Shown here: positions 29,280 through 40,956 of the stretch, in pieces
Position numbering within the stretch: position 1 is the stretch's first letter
Layout: each line of letters starts with the position of its first letter
From: an uncultured Arenicella sp.
Lineage (GTDB): Bacteria; Pseudomonadota; Gammaproteobacteria; Arenicellales; Arenicellaceae
NCBI GenBank assembly: GCA_938048185.1
Contig: CALIVT010000009.1
Location: 62,001-126,000 of the forward strand
DNA length: 64,000 bases
Direction: 5' to 3'
Program-made: the position numbers and the translations under genes
The notes under the pieces: generated by a model
Seen by the model: only the letters and a program-made list of their open reading frames with translations
Told to the model about the DNA's origin: nothing
Databases searched by the model: none

Positions 29280-30629
29280 ATGCAAAATGTCGTCCTGTGG
29301 GACAAGTGTCTTTCAAAATTAGAAGACCAAATGGAAGAACGGGAATTTCACACCTGGGTTCGGCCTTTGCGGGCTGACGATTCGGATGCTGAATTTATTC
29401 TCTACGCGCCAAATCGATTTATTAAAGATTGGTTGGACGATAACCTGCTTGAACACTTAAACACCGCAGCGCAACACTTTGCCGGCGAAGGCAAGCAAGT
29501 GGTAATCGCACTAGATGCACCAAAACCAAGTGAAACAATAGCGGTGAAAACCAACACCGCTGCTGCTGAATTATTAGATGATCAGAGCAATACAAGCACG
29601 CCCTTTGGTACGAATGTGCTCAACGCGACATTCATTTTCGAAAACCACATCGAGGGAAAATCGAACCAAATTGCACGCGCGGCAACCAAACAGGTTAGCG
29701 AAAACCCAGGTACTGCATATAACCCGCTGTTTATATATGGAGGGGTCGGCTTGGGTAAAACGCACCTTATGCATGCCGCCGGGAATTTAATAAAGCAAAA
29801 CAGTAAGAGCGCCCACGTGGCCTACGTGCACTCAGAGCGGTTTGTATCCGATATGGTTAAATCCATTGAGACAAACACCATGAACAAATTTAAAAACTAT
29901 TATCGGTCTTTAGATGCTCTGCTAATCGATGATATCCAATTCTTCGCTGACAAAGACAAATCGCAAGAAGAGTTCTTTCACACCTTCAACACATTACTTG
30001 AAACTGGGGCTCAAATAATTCTAACAAGCGACAAATTCCCCAAAGAAATCAACAATTTACAAGAAAGACTAACCTCTCGATTTGAAAGTGGGCTGACCGT
30101 CAGAATTGATCCACCCGAGCTGGAAACCCGCGTCGCCATATTAAAAAATAAAGCCCGCAAAAACAAAATTGACCTTGCCGACGACGTCGCTTTTTTAGTC
30201 GCAAAGAAAATTCGTTCCAACGTGCGAGAGCTCGAAGGGGCACTGCATCGTTTAGTTGCTAGTTCACGGTTCTCTAACAGAGAGATTGATATTGATTTGG
30301 CTAAAGATACCTTGCAAGACCTGACCTTGTTTCAAGAGCGAAAAATATCCATAGAAAATATCCAAAAAACGGTAACCGATTTTTACGGAATCCGGGTGGC
30401 AGACTTAAAGTCGAAAAGGCGTAATCGACAAATAGCAAGACCACGACAAATAGCGATGGCTCTTGCCAAAGAACTAACCAGCATGAGCTTGCCGGATATA
30501 GGTGATGCATTTGGTGGCAGGGACCACACAACGGTCATCCACGCCTGTAAAAAAGTAAATGAATTAACTAGAACCGACTCGAAGATTAAAGAGGACTACG
30601 CGAGTTTGCAGAAAATTCTGTCCGTTTAA
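29280..30629 (+). CDS. dnaA: Chromosomal replication initiator DnaA
   Basis: DnaA binds DnaA boxes and opens the origin in its ATP form. It has 449 residues. Domain I begins LWDKCLSKLEDQMEEREFHTWV; a short variable linker (about 80-110) is domain II; the AAA+ domain has Walker A YGGVGLGKTH (154-162) and Walker B ALLIDDIQFF; domain IV ends with the signature IGDAFGGRDHTTVIHAC. The gene starts the plus-strand side of the origin region and is followed by a spacer with DnaA boxes and then dnaN. Confidence 0.99.
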   Translation: MQNVVLWDKCLSKLEDQMEEREFHTWVRPLRADDSDAEFILYAPNRFIKDWLDDNLLEHLNTAAQHFAGEGKQVVIALDAPKPSETIAVKTNTAAAELLDDQSNTSTPFGTNVLNATFIFENHIEGKSNQIARAATKQVSENPGTAYNPLFIYGGVGLGKTHLMHAAGNLIKQNSKSAHVAYVHSERFVSDMVKSIETNTMNKFKNYYRSLDALLIDDIQFFADKDKSQEEFFHTFNTLLETGAQIILTSDKFPKEINNLQERLTSRFESGLTVRIDPPELETRVAILKNKARKNKIDLADDVAFLVAKKIRSNVRELEGALHRLVASSRFSNREIDIDLAKDTLQDLTLFQERKISIENIQKTVTDFYGIRVADLKSKRRNRQIARPRQIAMALAKELTSMSLPDIGDAFGGRDHTTVIHACKKVNELTRTDSKIKEDYASLQKILSV

Positions 30630-30874
30630 TATATGAACTTTTCCCAATAATACGACGGCTGTTAATAGCCTGTGGATAACTTCGGTATAAATGCTGTATT
30701 ATCGTTGGGTAACTTTTATCCACAATTCATCCACAGCTTTTCAAGACTTATCATATACAGTTATCAACAAGCCATTAAAGTGATATCTTATTGATAAATA
30801 ACGATGTTTTAAGCTTATTCGAGTTATCAACGACCCTAATAGTAAGAGTAATAGAAAGATCTAAATAAGACACC
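30630..30874. other. Probable oriC in the dnaA-dnaN spacer
   Basis: This 245-base spacer holds two perfect DnaA boxes, one in each orientation: the complement of TTATCCACA at 30671-30679 and TTATCCACA itself at 30716-30724. A one-mismatch box TCATCCACA follows directly at 30727-30735, and TTATCAACA at 30761-30769 and TTATCAACG at 30824-30832 are weaker relatives. The right half (30740-30860) is AT-rich and could be the unwinding element. Only one GATC is present, so Dam/SeqA control like that in E. coli is unlikely. Origin function is inferred from box density and position. Confidence 0.75.
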
Positions 30875-31981
30875 ATGAATATAAATATACAAAAAGAAGT
30901 GATAGAGAAACCTCTTTCTCAAATAATCGGCGTGGTAGAAAAAAGACAAACTCTGCCTATATTAGGAAATGTTTACTTAGAACTCGAAAACTCAACTCTT
31001 ACCTTGATAGGCTCAGATCTAGAAACCGAAATAACGACTCGGGTTGAGGGTGTAGAAGGGTCTAATGGCAAAACGACAGTATCCGCTAGGAAGCTTTATG
31101 ATATATGTCGATCCTTACCCAATGAATCGCTACTTACAATGATTGTTGAGCAAGACAACAAGATGGTGGTAAAGGCTGGTAAAAGTCGGTTCACACTCCA
31201 AACACTGGGTGCTGATGACTACCCTCGGTTAGAAGAGACGCAATGGAAACACGAGTTCGATCTTACTCAAACTCAATTAAATGGCTTGTTAACTCAAACA
31301 TCTTTTTCCATGGCGCAACAAGATGTGCGCTATTTTCTAAATGGCTTATTGTTAGAAATCCACGACAATCATATTTTATCTGTCGCAACTGACGGCCACC
31401 GTCTCGCTAAGACACAGGTAATGATTGATTCCTTGGGAATAGACCTTGTTCAAAGTATTATTCCTCGTAAAGCTGTAATAGAAATAGGGAAGTTTTTAGA
31501 TGCGGGAAGCGATGACCTTGTAAACGTCAAGTTAAATGCGAGCCACATATCAATTCAATCTGGCCACTTTATGTTTATTTCAAAGCTTATTGATGGGCGT
31601 TTTCCTGATTATGAAAAAGTCATTCCTGCTAACTTAGACAAGCACGTCATTATTCACCGCGAGAACTTAATTAATATCTTAAGCCGTGCCGCGATATTGA
31701 GTAACGAGAAATTTCGAGGTGTGTCTCTTAGTGTTGGAAATAACCTGCTTGAGGTACGGTCCCACAATCCAGACCAAGAACATGCGAAAGATGAGATGGA
31801 AGTTACTTACGATGGTGAGGCACTGGAAATTGGCTTTAATGTAAATTATTTGCTGGAAGCGTTAAAAGCCTGTGAGTCGGAATATATAGATTTAGGCTTA
31901 TTGGACCCGAACACTAGTTGTACATTTCATGCCCAAGACTCTGATGAAACCCTGTATTTAATTATGCCGATGCGCCTCTAA
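30875..31981 (+). CDS. dnaN: DNA polymerase III beta sliding clamp
   Basis: The beta clamp, a dimeric ring that holds the polymerase on DNA. It has 368 residues (E. coli 366) in three similar subdomains. Conserved stretches include PLSQIIGVVEKRQTLPILGN near the N-terminus, VRYFLNGLLLEI, VATDGHRLA in the middle and the C-terminal LYLIMPMRL that shapes the ligand-binding pocket. It lies between dnaA and gyrB, with a strong terminator after it and no recF behind it. Confidence 0.99.
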   Translation: MNINIQKEVIEKPLSQIIGVVEKRQTLPILGNVYLELENSTLTLIGSDLETEITTRVEGVEGSNGKTTVSARKLYDICRSLPNESLLTMIVEQDNKMVVKAGKSRFTLQTLGADDYPRLEETQWKHEFDLTQTQLNGLLTQTSFSMAQQDVRYFLNGLLLEIHDNHILSVATDGHRLAKTQVMIDSLGIDLVQSIIPRKAVIEIGKFLDAGSDDLVNVKLNASHISIQSGHFMFISKLIDGRFPDYEKVIPANLDKHVIIHRENLINILSRAAILSNEKFRGVSLSVGNNLLEVRSHNPDQEHAKDEMEVTYDGEALEIGFNVNYLLEALKACESEYIDLGLLDPNTSCTFHAQDSDETLYLIMPMRL

Positions 31982-32006
31982 TTAGTTAGTCAGACTCTAT
32001 TTATTC

Positions 32007-32044
32007 AAAAGCCGCTGCCTGATAAAGGCAGCGGCTTTTTTTCT
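32007..32044 (+). terminator. Rho-independent terminator after dnaN
   Basis: Ten-base arms GCCGCTGCCT and AGGCAGCGGC with a five-base loop are followed by seven T residues, and four A residues precede the stem. It ends the dnaA-dnaN transcript and cuts it off from gyrB, which has its own promoter. Confidence 0.95.
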
Positions 32045-32057
32045 TTTAGCGTAAGAG

Positions 32058-32073
32058 TGTTTCACGTGGAACA
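32058..32073 (+). promoter_or_regulatory. parS site 1
   Basis: TGTTTCACGTGGAACA matches the widely conserved 16-base parS consensus TGTTNCACGTGNAACA. It would be the loading site for the ParB encoded at 14469-15344. It lies between the dnaN terminator and the gyrB promoter. A second copy lies 56 bases further on in inverted orientation. Confidence 0.95.
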
Positions 32074-32113
32074 TTCTTTAACTTACGGTCCTTTTTAAAT
32101 CAAATCGACCTTA

Positions 32114-32129
32114 TGTTCCACGTGAAACA
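32114..32129 (-). promoter_or_regulatory. parS site 2
   Basis: TGTTCCACGTGAAACA is the exact reverse complement of the first parS site, so both sites have the same two variable bases in opposite orientation. The centre-to-centre distance is 56 bases. No third copy was found in the window by eye. Confidence 0.95.
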
Positions 32130-32208
32130 TATTTGAACGCAAGCATAATTATTCTGTGTTTTTGAGCTTAAAGTGAGTGCAAGACTTGCTGTGTTGAGGT
32201 TGAATATT

Positions 32209-34634
<2,426 letters not shown>

Positions 34635-34729
34635 TTTCCTTTTTATAATCAATAAGTTGCGAATGATAAACAGTAAAAAACTAAATTTTTAATCGCGCTC
34701 ACGTAAATCTTTTTCTAAGACATGGGATA

Positions 34730-34765
34730 AGCCTCGTTTAATCATCTAAAACGGGGCTATTTTAA
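34730..34765 (+). terminator. Rho-independent terminator after gyrB
   Basis: AGCCTCGTTT and AAACGGGGCT pair over ten bases with one G-U pair; a nine-base loop lies between, and ATTTTAAA follows. It lies about 95 bases past the gyrB stop, ahead of the convergent apaG. Confidence 0.7.
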
Positions 34766-34815
34766 ACACTGTTTTTGCCTAAAAATTAATCAATTACCCG
34801 AGATTAAAAAAATAT

Positions 34816-35220
34816 CTAATGCAAGGTTCTCGGAACACTTAGAATAAATTTGGGTATCGCTATTTCAAAGTCAATGGACTCATTATCGATTGATTTTTGT
34901 AGCATAAAATACCGGCCTTCCATTGTGCCCATTTCGGTTTCTAATACAGCGCCGCTGGTATATTGATATTTTTCTCCGGGTTGAATATGGGGTTGCTCTC
35001 CAATAACCCCTTCTCCGTAAACTTCTTCTATTTTTCTATTCGCATCCTGGATTACCCAGTGTCGAGAGATTAGCTGAACCGATGAATTAGACTTGTTATG
35101 GATAGTTACTTCGTAGAAGAACACATACCTATTCGCTTTGGCATCTGATTGCTGTGGTACGAAGCCTGTTTTAGTAGAAACCACTATTTGGTCACTTAAG
35201 TCGGTTACAAATTTAGTCAT
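34816..35220 (-). CDS. apaG: ApaG domain protein
   Basis: ApaG is a small beta-sandwich protein found next to apaH; its exact role is not settled. The 134 residues include the family motif FFYEVTIHNKSNSSVQLISRHW and the later GVIGEQPHIQPGEKYQYTSG followed by GTMEGRYFM. The start ATG at 35220 overlaps the end of apaH by eight bases, so the two are translationally coupled. It is the last gene of a short minus-strand run. Confidence 0.96.
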   Translation of the reverse strand: MTKFVTDLSDQIVVSTKTGFVPQQSDAKANRYVFFYEVTIHNKSNSSVQLISRHWVIQDANRKIEEVYGEGVIGEQPHIQPGEKYQYTSGAVLETEMGTMEGRYFMLQKSIDNESIDFEIAIPKFILSVPRTLH

Positions 35221-36037
35221 GTGGTTGAGTGTATAGTGTTATTTTCTTATTTGCTTGCTTTGGTATTTTCGCCAATGTCATCTCTCGCCCCCAAACATAC
35301 CCCGTATCTAAACCAAGAAATTGCGGAGTATTGACTAAACCGGCGGCAGACCAATGACCAAATATCACTCGGTACTCACTAAGGCTATCGTTCTCGATAT
35401 TGAACCAGGGGATACGATTTTTATTAGATTTACCGATAAAACCGCTTTCTGTTAGGTTTAGCTCACCTTTTGGGCTACAAAAACGCATACGTGTAAACGC
35501 GTTAATAATAAACCTTTTACGCTCAACCTTAGCTAACTTATCCGACCAGCGACTAGGGTGGTTGCTGTAAATTTTACCTAATAGTTTGATGCACTTTTCT
35601 TCGTTTCTAAAAATGCGCTCCACTGATTTTGCGTGCTTTCTCGCTTGGTCTAGAGTCCACCACGGATAAATACCGGCATGGCACAGCGCGTAACGTCGTA
35701 CCTCATTGACGACCAGAAGAGGCCTCTCTCGCAGCCAGTCAGCGAGCTCGTGCGCGTCGTGCGCGTTGATTATCTTGTTAAGAGAGTCGTGTGAGCGCGG
35801 CTGCCGCACACCATAGATCATTGAAAGTAAATGGATATCGTGATTACCGAGAACGCTAACACATTGATTTTCAAGTGATTTCAATAATCGAAGAGTCTTA
35901 AGAGACTTTGGTCCCCGGTTTACTAAATCACCCACACACAGTAAAGTGTCCTTACTAGTGTCAAAGTTAACTCGCTCGAGCAATCGGGCAAGCGGGTCAT
36001 AGCAACCCTGGATATCGCCAACCGCGTAATAGGCCAT
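35213..36037 (-). CDS. apaH: Bis(5'-nucleosyl)-tetraphosphatase, symmetrical
   Basis: ApaH splits Ap4A into two ADP and can remove Np4 caps from RNA. It has 274 residues (E. coli 280). The metallophosphoesterase motifs are all present: AVGDIQGCYDPL, CVGDLVNRGPKS and LGNHDIHLL, then the histidine in ALCHAGIYPWW and the late VIFGHWSA, followed by GLDTGYVWGREMT. It overlaps apaG by eight bases. The usual ksgA partner is not next to it. Confidence 0.97.
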   Translation of the reverse strand: MAYYAVGDIQGCYDPLARLLERVNFDTSKDTLLCVGDLVNRGPKSLKTLRLLKSLENQCVSVLGNHDIHLLSMIYGVRQPRSHDSLNKIINAHDAHELADWLRERPLLVVNEVRRYALCHAGIYPWWTLDQARKHAKSVERIFRNEEKCIKLLGKIYSNHPSRWSDKLAKVERKRFIINAFTRMRFCSPKGELNLTESGFIGKSNKNRIPWFNIENDSLSEYRVIFGHWSAAGLVNTPQFLGLDTGYVWGREMTLAKIPKQANKKITLYTQPHD

Positions 36038-36068
36038 ACCGCCTTACCTTATTTGAAAAGACGGAATT

Positions 36069-36815
36069 TTAGAACTCTAAATCATCGTCATTTTGTTTTG
36101 GCGGTGACCCGTCGTAAACGGCGTTAAGGCGGTTATTGTCATACGCATTCTTTAGAAACAAGTACGGGTCTAGTTGGTTATCTAAGGTGCTGTCTAAGCC
36201 CAATAGCCCTGCACGTGTATCGACAATGTTAAGTATCGTTAGGCCTAATCGACCTTGGTTAGAGTCGGTTATTTCTTCGTTAGGAAACAGTATTGCCGTA
36301 TCAACGAATCGACCAGCACCATCTCGTAAGGTGCTGGGGCCGAGAAACGGAATCATTATATACGGACCAGGCTTGACGCCCCACGCGGCCATAGTTTGAC
36401 CAAAGTCTTCAGGCTTGGCCTCGACCTTGTAACCTTTAGCGACATCAAAAAAGCCTAAGATACCAACCGTACTATTAACCGCAAAACGATACGTAGAGTT
36501 TAGTGCGCCATCAACTTTCCCTTGTAATAGGTTGTTGAGTATATTTAAAGGCTCGCCTAAGTTATTGAAAAAATTACCAACACTGTTTTCCACAGGGTCC
36601 GGTAAAACTGCATGATAGGCCTTGGCAACAGGCCTTAAAACGGCTTTATCCGCCGCATTATTGAATGCATAGACGCCTCGATTAAAGCCCTCCAGAGGAT
36701 CAGAGCTAATCTGTCGGGTTGGGTCGTCACTCGGTCGCAAGGTTGTGCATGCCGTAGAAGCAAGCAACACCAGCAACAAAGCAGAAACGCGAGCGCAAGA
36801 AGTGAGTTTTTTCAT
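36069..36815 (-). CDS. mlaA: Outer-membrane phospholipid-transport lipoprotein MlaA
   Basis: MlaA (VacJ) removes phospholipids from the outer leaflet of the outer membrane and passes them to the Mla pathway. The lipobox LLASTAC puts the lipidated cysteine at residue 23. The family segment DPLEGFNRGVYAFNNAADK and the later DFGQTMAAWGVKPGPYIMIP and GPSTLRDGAGRFVD are clear. The length of 248 residues is normal. The rest of the Mla system (mlaFEDCB) is not in this window, as is usual for this gene. Confidence 0.96.
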   Translation of the reverse strand: MKKLTSCARVSALLLVLLASTACTTLRPSDDPTRQISSDPLEGFNRGVYAFNNAADKAVLRPVAKAYHAVLPDPVENSVGNFFNNLGEPLNILNNLLQGKVDGALNSTYRFAVNSTVGILGFFDVAKGYKVEAKPEDFGQTMAAWGVKPGPYIMIPFLGPSTLRDGAGRFVDTAILFPNEEITDSNQGRLGLTILNIVDTRAGLLGLDSTLDNQLDPYLFLKNAYDNNRLNAVYDGSPPKQNDDDLEF

Positions 36816-36977
36816 AGCCTAATTCTTATTGTCCTTTCCCCCAATTATAACCGTATGGAATTAAAAACCTAGTAACCTTTTATGACGGCTGATTAACGAA
36901 AGCGGTTAAAAATACGCCTGGAATACACACCGGCGATTGATAAGCTGCTCGGTTATCAATTTGGGTGTTGCCAGCGG

Positions 36978-37457
36978 CTATTGAGTGGGTGTATCGCTTG
37001 ATGGTTGTTCAGCTTTTGCCTGCTGTGCTAGCTTTTGCTGGTATAAGCCTTCGAAGTTTATCGGCGATAACAATAATTGCGGAAAACCGGCTTTACCAAC
37101 TAAATCTGACACGGCTTCACGAGCAAAGGGCAGCAAGATATTCGGACAGGCTATTTCAAGGGCTAGTGGCAGATCGGCTTCTGGTAAGCCTAAGATATGA
37201 AACACGCCGGCTTGTTGGACTTCAACTAAAAAAGCCGTTTCATCACCAATTTTAGACGTGATAGTCATGCCCAACACAACTTCATAGAAGTCATCTTGCT
37301 CTAATTTAGTTGCACGGATACTTGCATCTACACCGACTTCTGGCGCACCAGGGTCTTTTAAAAATATTCCTGGAGCATTCGGGGATTCGACAGAAATGTC
37401 TTTTACGTAGACTTTGCGAATATCAAAGGTATTTTGTTGGGCGTGTTCTTCAGCCAT
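36978..37457 (-). CDS. secB: Protein-export chaperone SecB
   Basis: SecB is a cytosolic tetrameric chaperone that keeps preproteins unfolded and hands them to SecA. The 159 residues match the family length. FDIRKVYVKDISVESPNAP at the N-terminus and the later LGLPEADLPLALEIACPNILLPFAREAV are the diagnostic segments. It is the second gene of a probable pair with the rhodanese upstream (73 bases), an arrangement also seen in E. coli (yibN-grxC-secB), here without grxC. Confidence 0.97.
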   Translation of the reverse strand: MAEEHAQQNTFDIRKVYVKDISVESPNAPGIFLKDPGAPEVGVDASIRATKLEQDDFYEVVLGMTITSKIGDETAFLVEVQQAGVFHILGLPEADLPLALEIACPNILLPFAREAVSDLVGKAGFPQLLLSPINFEGLYQQKLAQQAKAEQPSSDTPTQ

Positions 37458-37530
37458 ATCGATCTCAGTATTAAATGTTCTAAATAAAATTAATAGGTTT
37501 CGTTAAAGGAAACGAATCAGCGGGCGTTAA

Positions 37531-38061
37531 TCAAGCCGCTGATTTTAGTGGTAAATTCTCTTTTGACCAAGCAACTAAACCGCCACGCAGTATATTTATA
37601 TTGGTAAACCCGAGCGCCATTAGCGCTTTTGCGGCTTTGGCGCTGCGCGCCCCGGTCTGGCAGGTGACAATTACTGTCTTGTCTTTATGCTTAAGCAAAG
37701 CTTTGTTTTCGGCATTAATGTCTTCAAGTGCGAAATTGACAGCATTTGGAATGTGGGATCGAGCAAACTCGTCGGCCTTGTTTGTATCAAGAATGATCGA
37801 CTTACCCTTGCGTTGTAGGGCAGGCATTTCCAGTGCAGACACCATATTTGCGCCTTGAACGACACCTTGAAATAAAGACCATATAAGCAGGTTAAACACG
37901 ACTGCTAAAATTACAAACAACCAAAGATTTGCGTTAACGAACTCTAAAAACATGCTTAGTTTAATATTCGGGCTATAATCAAAATAGTTGCGAAGTATAC
38001 AACACCAAACGCACAAAACCGCCACAAAAATGGCTAAATAATAAGCGGACTCTTTCTTCAT
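37531..38061 (-). CDS. Membrane-anchored single-domain rhodanese (YibN-like)
   Basis: A 176-residue protein with two N-terminal hydrophobic segments (about residues 7-25 and 45-65) and a C-terminal rhodanese domain. The catalytic cysteine is Cys134 in VIVTCQTGARSAKAAK, and the fold markers RSHIPNAVNFALED and NILRGGLVAW flank it. This resembles YibN of E. coli, also next to secB. It probably handles persulfide sulfur at the inner membrane. Its start codon lies only three bases from that of the divergent envC gene. Confidence 0.9.
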   Translation of the reverse strand: MKKESAYYLAIFVAVLCVWCCILRNYFDYSPNIKLSMFLEFVNANLWLFVILAVVFNLLIWSLFQGVVQGANMVSALEMPALQRKGKSIILDTNKADEFARSHIPNAVNFALEDINAENKALLKHKDKTVIVTCQTGARSAKAAKALMALGFTNINILRGGLVAWSKENLPLKSAA

Positions 38062-38064
38062 TTA

Positions 38065-39333
38065 ATGCAAGGCTCACCCTCACAAAACGATTCATCAGCG
38101 TGCTCATTTGGGCCTCTTATACTATTGATCTTGTTGCACTTAGCTGTGCGCGAGCCTGTTGCGCACGCTCAGAACAGTGCACCCGCAAGCGAAAAAACAT
38201 ACCAGCAGTCAATAGGCGCCATTGGTAAGCAAATAAAATCCATCAGCCGAAACCTGAATGCTAATAAAGCGCTGCTAAAATCAGAACGCGATCAATTGTT
38301 TAAGACGGAGAGAGAAATCGCTAAATTGAATAAAAGCATCGAAGAAACCAATTACCAGTTAGCGAAAAATGAGCATGAATTAGACGCCGTAAACATACGA
38401 ATACAACGACTGTCTGAGGCACAGGAAAGCAACCGACTAGCGCTGAGAAAGCTACTTGTAGTGCGTTACCAAAACGGTAAACCCGATTATCTGAAAAGTT
38501 TGTTAAACCAAGAGAACCCCTATGCGGTCGGCCGTTTAGTGAATTATCACAACTATTTTTCCTCAGCATTAAAGGCAAAATATACAGAGCTTAGCCGTTT
38601 AGCCAGTGAAGCGGAAAGTTTACAACGTCGTCAACGGGTTGCAATCGCTGCGTTAAGTGAAGATAAACAAAAACAAAAAGCGTTGAGAGCAAAACAAGAG
38701 GCAAGCAAAAAAAAACGCGCGGCGACCATTGCTAAACTCGATAAAAAAGTGGCAAGTAATACGCAGCAATTAGATCGACTTAACAAAGATCGCGCACGAC
38801 TGCGGTCGCTAGTCAAGCAGCTAGAGAAACAAGCAGCAGAGTTAAAGCGTATTGAAGAAAAACGCGCAAAAGACCGGGCTCGTGAGCTCGCAAAGCAAAA
38901 CAAGCCAAGCCCCGCGCCAGTGCGAAAACTAGTCAAAGGCGGATTTACAAAGCAAAAGGGCCGTTTGCAATTTCCAGTGCGTGGCGTGGCGAAGCGCAAA
39001 TTTGGTGGTCGCTTGCCGGAGTCGGGCATGCGCGCTGAAGGCCATTTTTTTGCAACTAATGGCTCGGTAGCCGTGAAATCGATCTTCAGAGGTCGTGTAC
39101 TGTTCGCAGACTTTCTAAAGGGCTATGGACAATTAATAATTATCGATCATGGTGATGACCACATCAGCCTATATGGTCATAATGACCGTGTACTGAAGCG
39201 TGTTGGGGAAATGGTCGAGACTAATGAGATTATCGCTAAGTCTGGCGTGACAGGTGGTTTGAAGTCGCCCGGTCTATATTTTGAGATACGCAAAAATGCC
39301 ACCCCAGTGGACCCCGCTAAATGGTGTCAATAG
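38065..39333 (+). CDS. envC: Murein hydrolase activator EnvC
   Basis: EnvC recruits and activates the amidases that split septal peptidoglycan. The 422 residues include a hydrophobic export signal (about residues 17-35, ending AHA), a long coiled coil rich in Lys, Arg, Gln and Glu (about 40-280) and a C-terminal LytM domain (about 305-420). The LytM domain lacks most zinc ligands: LYFEIRKN has no histidine where active M23 peptidases have HLHFE. It is therefore an activator, not an enzyme. ctpA follows 31 bases downstream. No clear ribosome binding site is seen. Confidence 0.95.
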   Translation: MQGSPSQNDSSACSFGPLILLILLHLAVREPVAHAQNSAPASEKTYQQSIGAIGKQIKSISRNLNANKALLKSERDQLFKTEREIAKLNKSIEETNYQLAKNEHELDAVNIRIQRLSEAQESNRLALRKLLVVRYQNGKPDYLKSLLNQENPYAVGRLVNYHNYFSSALKAKYTELSRLASEAESLQRRQRVAIAALSEDKQKQKALRAKQEASKKKRAATIAKLDKKVASNTQQLDRLNKDRARLRSLVKQLEKQAAELKRIEEKRAKDRARELAKQNKPSPAPVRKLVKGGFTKQKGRLQFPVRGVAKRKFGGRLPESGMRAEGHFFATNGSVAVKSIFRGRVLFADFLKGYGQLIIIDHGDDHISLYGHNDRVLKRVGEMVETNEIIAKSGVTGGLKSPGLYFEIRKNATPVDPAKWCQ

Positions 39334-39364
39334 ACACATAAAAAACAGCCTTTAAAATTATATT

Positions 39365-40726
39365 ATGAGCTTAACCCGAAAATCACTTTTTTCTAAAACC
39401 GTAGCTAGCGCATCATTTGTAATGCTGCATATCGCAATATTAACGAGTTCGGGGGCTTACGCTCAAGAAGGCGAAAAAGAGCCGAGTGTAGAGCTTGAAT
39501 CAACGCTTGAAGAAAACGTCAAAACACCGCTACCCCTTGAGCAAATACGCAGTTTCGCGGATATCTTTACCCGCATCAAACTTAATTACGTCGAAGAAGT
39601 GAGTGACGAGCAGTTGCTCGAGTATGCGGTTGAGGGCATGCTCAGTGGCCTTGATCCACACTCTGTCTACCTCAAAGAAGAACGGTTTGAGCAATTAAAC
39701 GAGGGTACTACGGGCGCGTTTAGCGGCTTAGGTATGGAGGTAGTCATGGAAGAGGGCTTTGTTAAAGTCGTTGCGCCAATCGATGATACGCCCGCCGCTA
39801 AAGCCGGCATCAAGACGGGTGACTTAATTATTCGAATGGATGGCAAAACGGTCAGCGGCTTGAACCTTAACGAAGCAACCGAAGTTATGCGCGGGGCGCC
39901 GGGCACCAGCATTACTTTAACCATTTTACGTGAGTCTGAGCCAGAACCGTTTGATGTTGTTTTGACCCGAGCTCTGGTGCGCTTAAGTTCCGTTAAGCGT
40001 AAGCGCTTGAGCGATGAAATCGGCTATCTGCGGATCACGCAATTCCAAATCGCAACCGCTGAGAACTTCCGTAAAGAACTAAAAATGCTACGAGACAGTG
40101 AGGGCTTTGAAGGTTTAATTGTAGATTTGCGTAATAACCCTGGCGGGTTGCTTACTTCTGCGGTTTCGATCGCGGATGCCTTTATTCAAGACGGTGTGAT
40201 TGTCTCTACCAAGGGTCGCTATCGCGCGAACGATCAAGAGTATAAGGCTTCTCCGAGTGACTTATTAGAAGGAAAACCAGTCGTGGTGCTCATTAATGGC
40301 GGGTCAGCGAGCGCATCGGAAATCGTAGCCGGAGCCTTGCAAGATAATAAGAGAGCGTTGCTTTTGGGTACCGATACTTTTGGCAAAGGATCAGTGCAAA
40401 CCGTGGTTAATATCGCTGATGACGAAGCGATAAAGCTGACCACTGCACGCTACTACACACCGAATGGCAAATCGATCCAAGCGGCAGGTATTACCCCTGA
40501 TGTGGTGGTGGAGTATCGAGAATTTAAAGAACGCGAGAAGGGGTATGATCGAATTAAAGAAAACGATTTACCTGGGCGTCTAGACAACGATAACGTAGAT
40601 AGTAAGAAGTCAAAGTCCAAAAAAGCGAAAAAGGACGATGAGATAAACGAGCTTTTGGCGCGAGACTACCAGCTCAATGAGGCCTTCAATTTGCTTAACG
40701 GTTTGATCCTCTTTCAACAAAAGTAG
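39365..40726 (+). CDS. ctpA: Carboxy-terminal processing protease, S41 family
   Basis: An exported serine protease of the CtpA/Prc type with 453 residues. The signal peptide ends near GAYAQ (residue 34). A PDZ domain covers about residues 115-195 (GLGMEVVMEEGFVKVV, then GIKTGDLIIRMDGK). The catalytic domain has Ser316 in NGGSASASEIVAGALQD and Lys341 in DTFGKGSVQT, 25 residues apart as in Prc. The C-terminal tail is Lys/Asp-rich. It follows envC, an arrangement common in gammaproteobacteria, and may trim or turn over cell-wall hydrolases or their activators. Confidence 0.95.
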   Translation: MSLTRKSLFSKTVASASFVMLHIAILTSSGAYAQEGEKEPSVELESTLEENVKTPLPLEQIRSFADIFTRIKLNYVEEVSDEQLLEYAVEGMLSGLDPHSVYLKEERFEQLNEGTTGAFSGLGMEVVMEEGFVKVVAPIDDTPAAKAGIKTGDLIIRMDGKTVSGLNLNEATEVMRGAPGTSITLTILRESEPEPFDVVLTRALVRLSSVKRKRLSDEIGYLRITQFQIATAENFRKELKMLRDSEGFEGLIVDLRNNPGGLLTSAVSIADAFIQDGVIVSTKGRYRANDQEYKASPSDLLEGKPVVVLINGGSASASEIVAGALQDNKRALLLGTDTFGKGSVQTVVNIADDEAIKLTTARYYTPNGKSIQAAGITPDVVVEYREFKEREKGYDRIKENDLPGRLDNDNVDSKKSKSKKAKKDDEINELLARDYQLNEAFNLLNGLILFQQK

Positions 40727-40956
40727 TTTGTTGCGTTAGACTCTTTGTCCGAATAAAACGTTGTTTAAGCTAATCAGCGAGAAAGACTTCGTTGCTGCAC
40801 CTTGCCTGTTGCACCTTTTAATTCGGGTGATGTTATCTAATACCCGATAGGGCGTCAGTACACTCAGCTGCAAGGCGCGGCCATGAAAACGTTGTGACCA
40901 CCCTGTTGGCTTATCTGGACTCAACTAGGAGAAACGCAATTTACATACAGAAGAGT

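Noticed and set aside
29814-29819. CACGTG core inside dnaA as a possible third parS site.
   Set aside because: The flanks read GCC and GCC and do not match the TGTT/AACA arms.
40736-40924. A 62-codon minus-strand frame between ctpA and the M20D gene.
   Set aside because: No motif, basic chance-like composition and no ribosome binding site.
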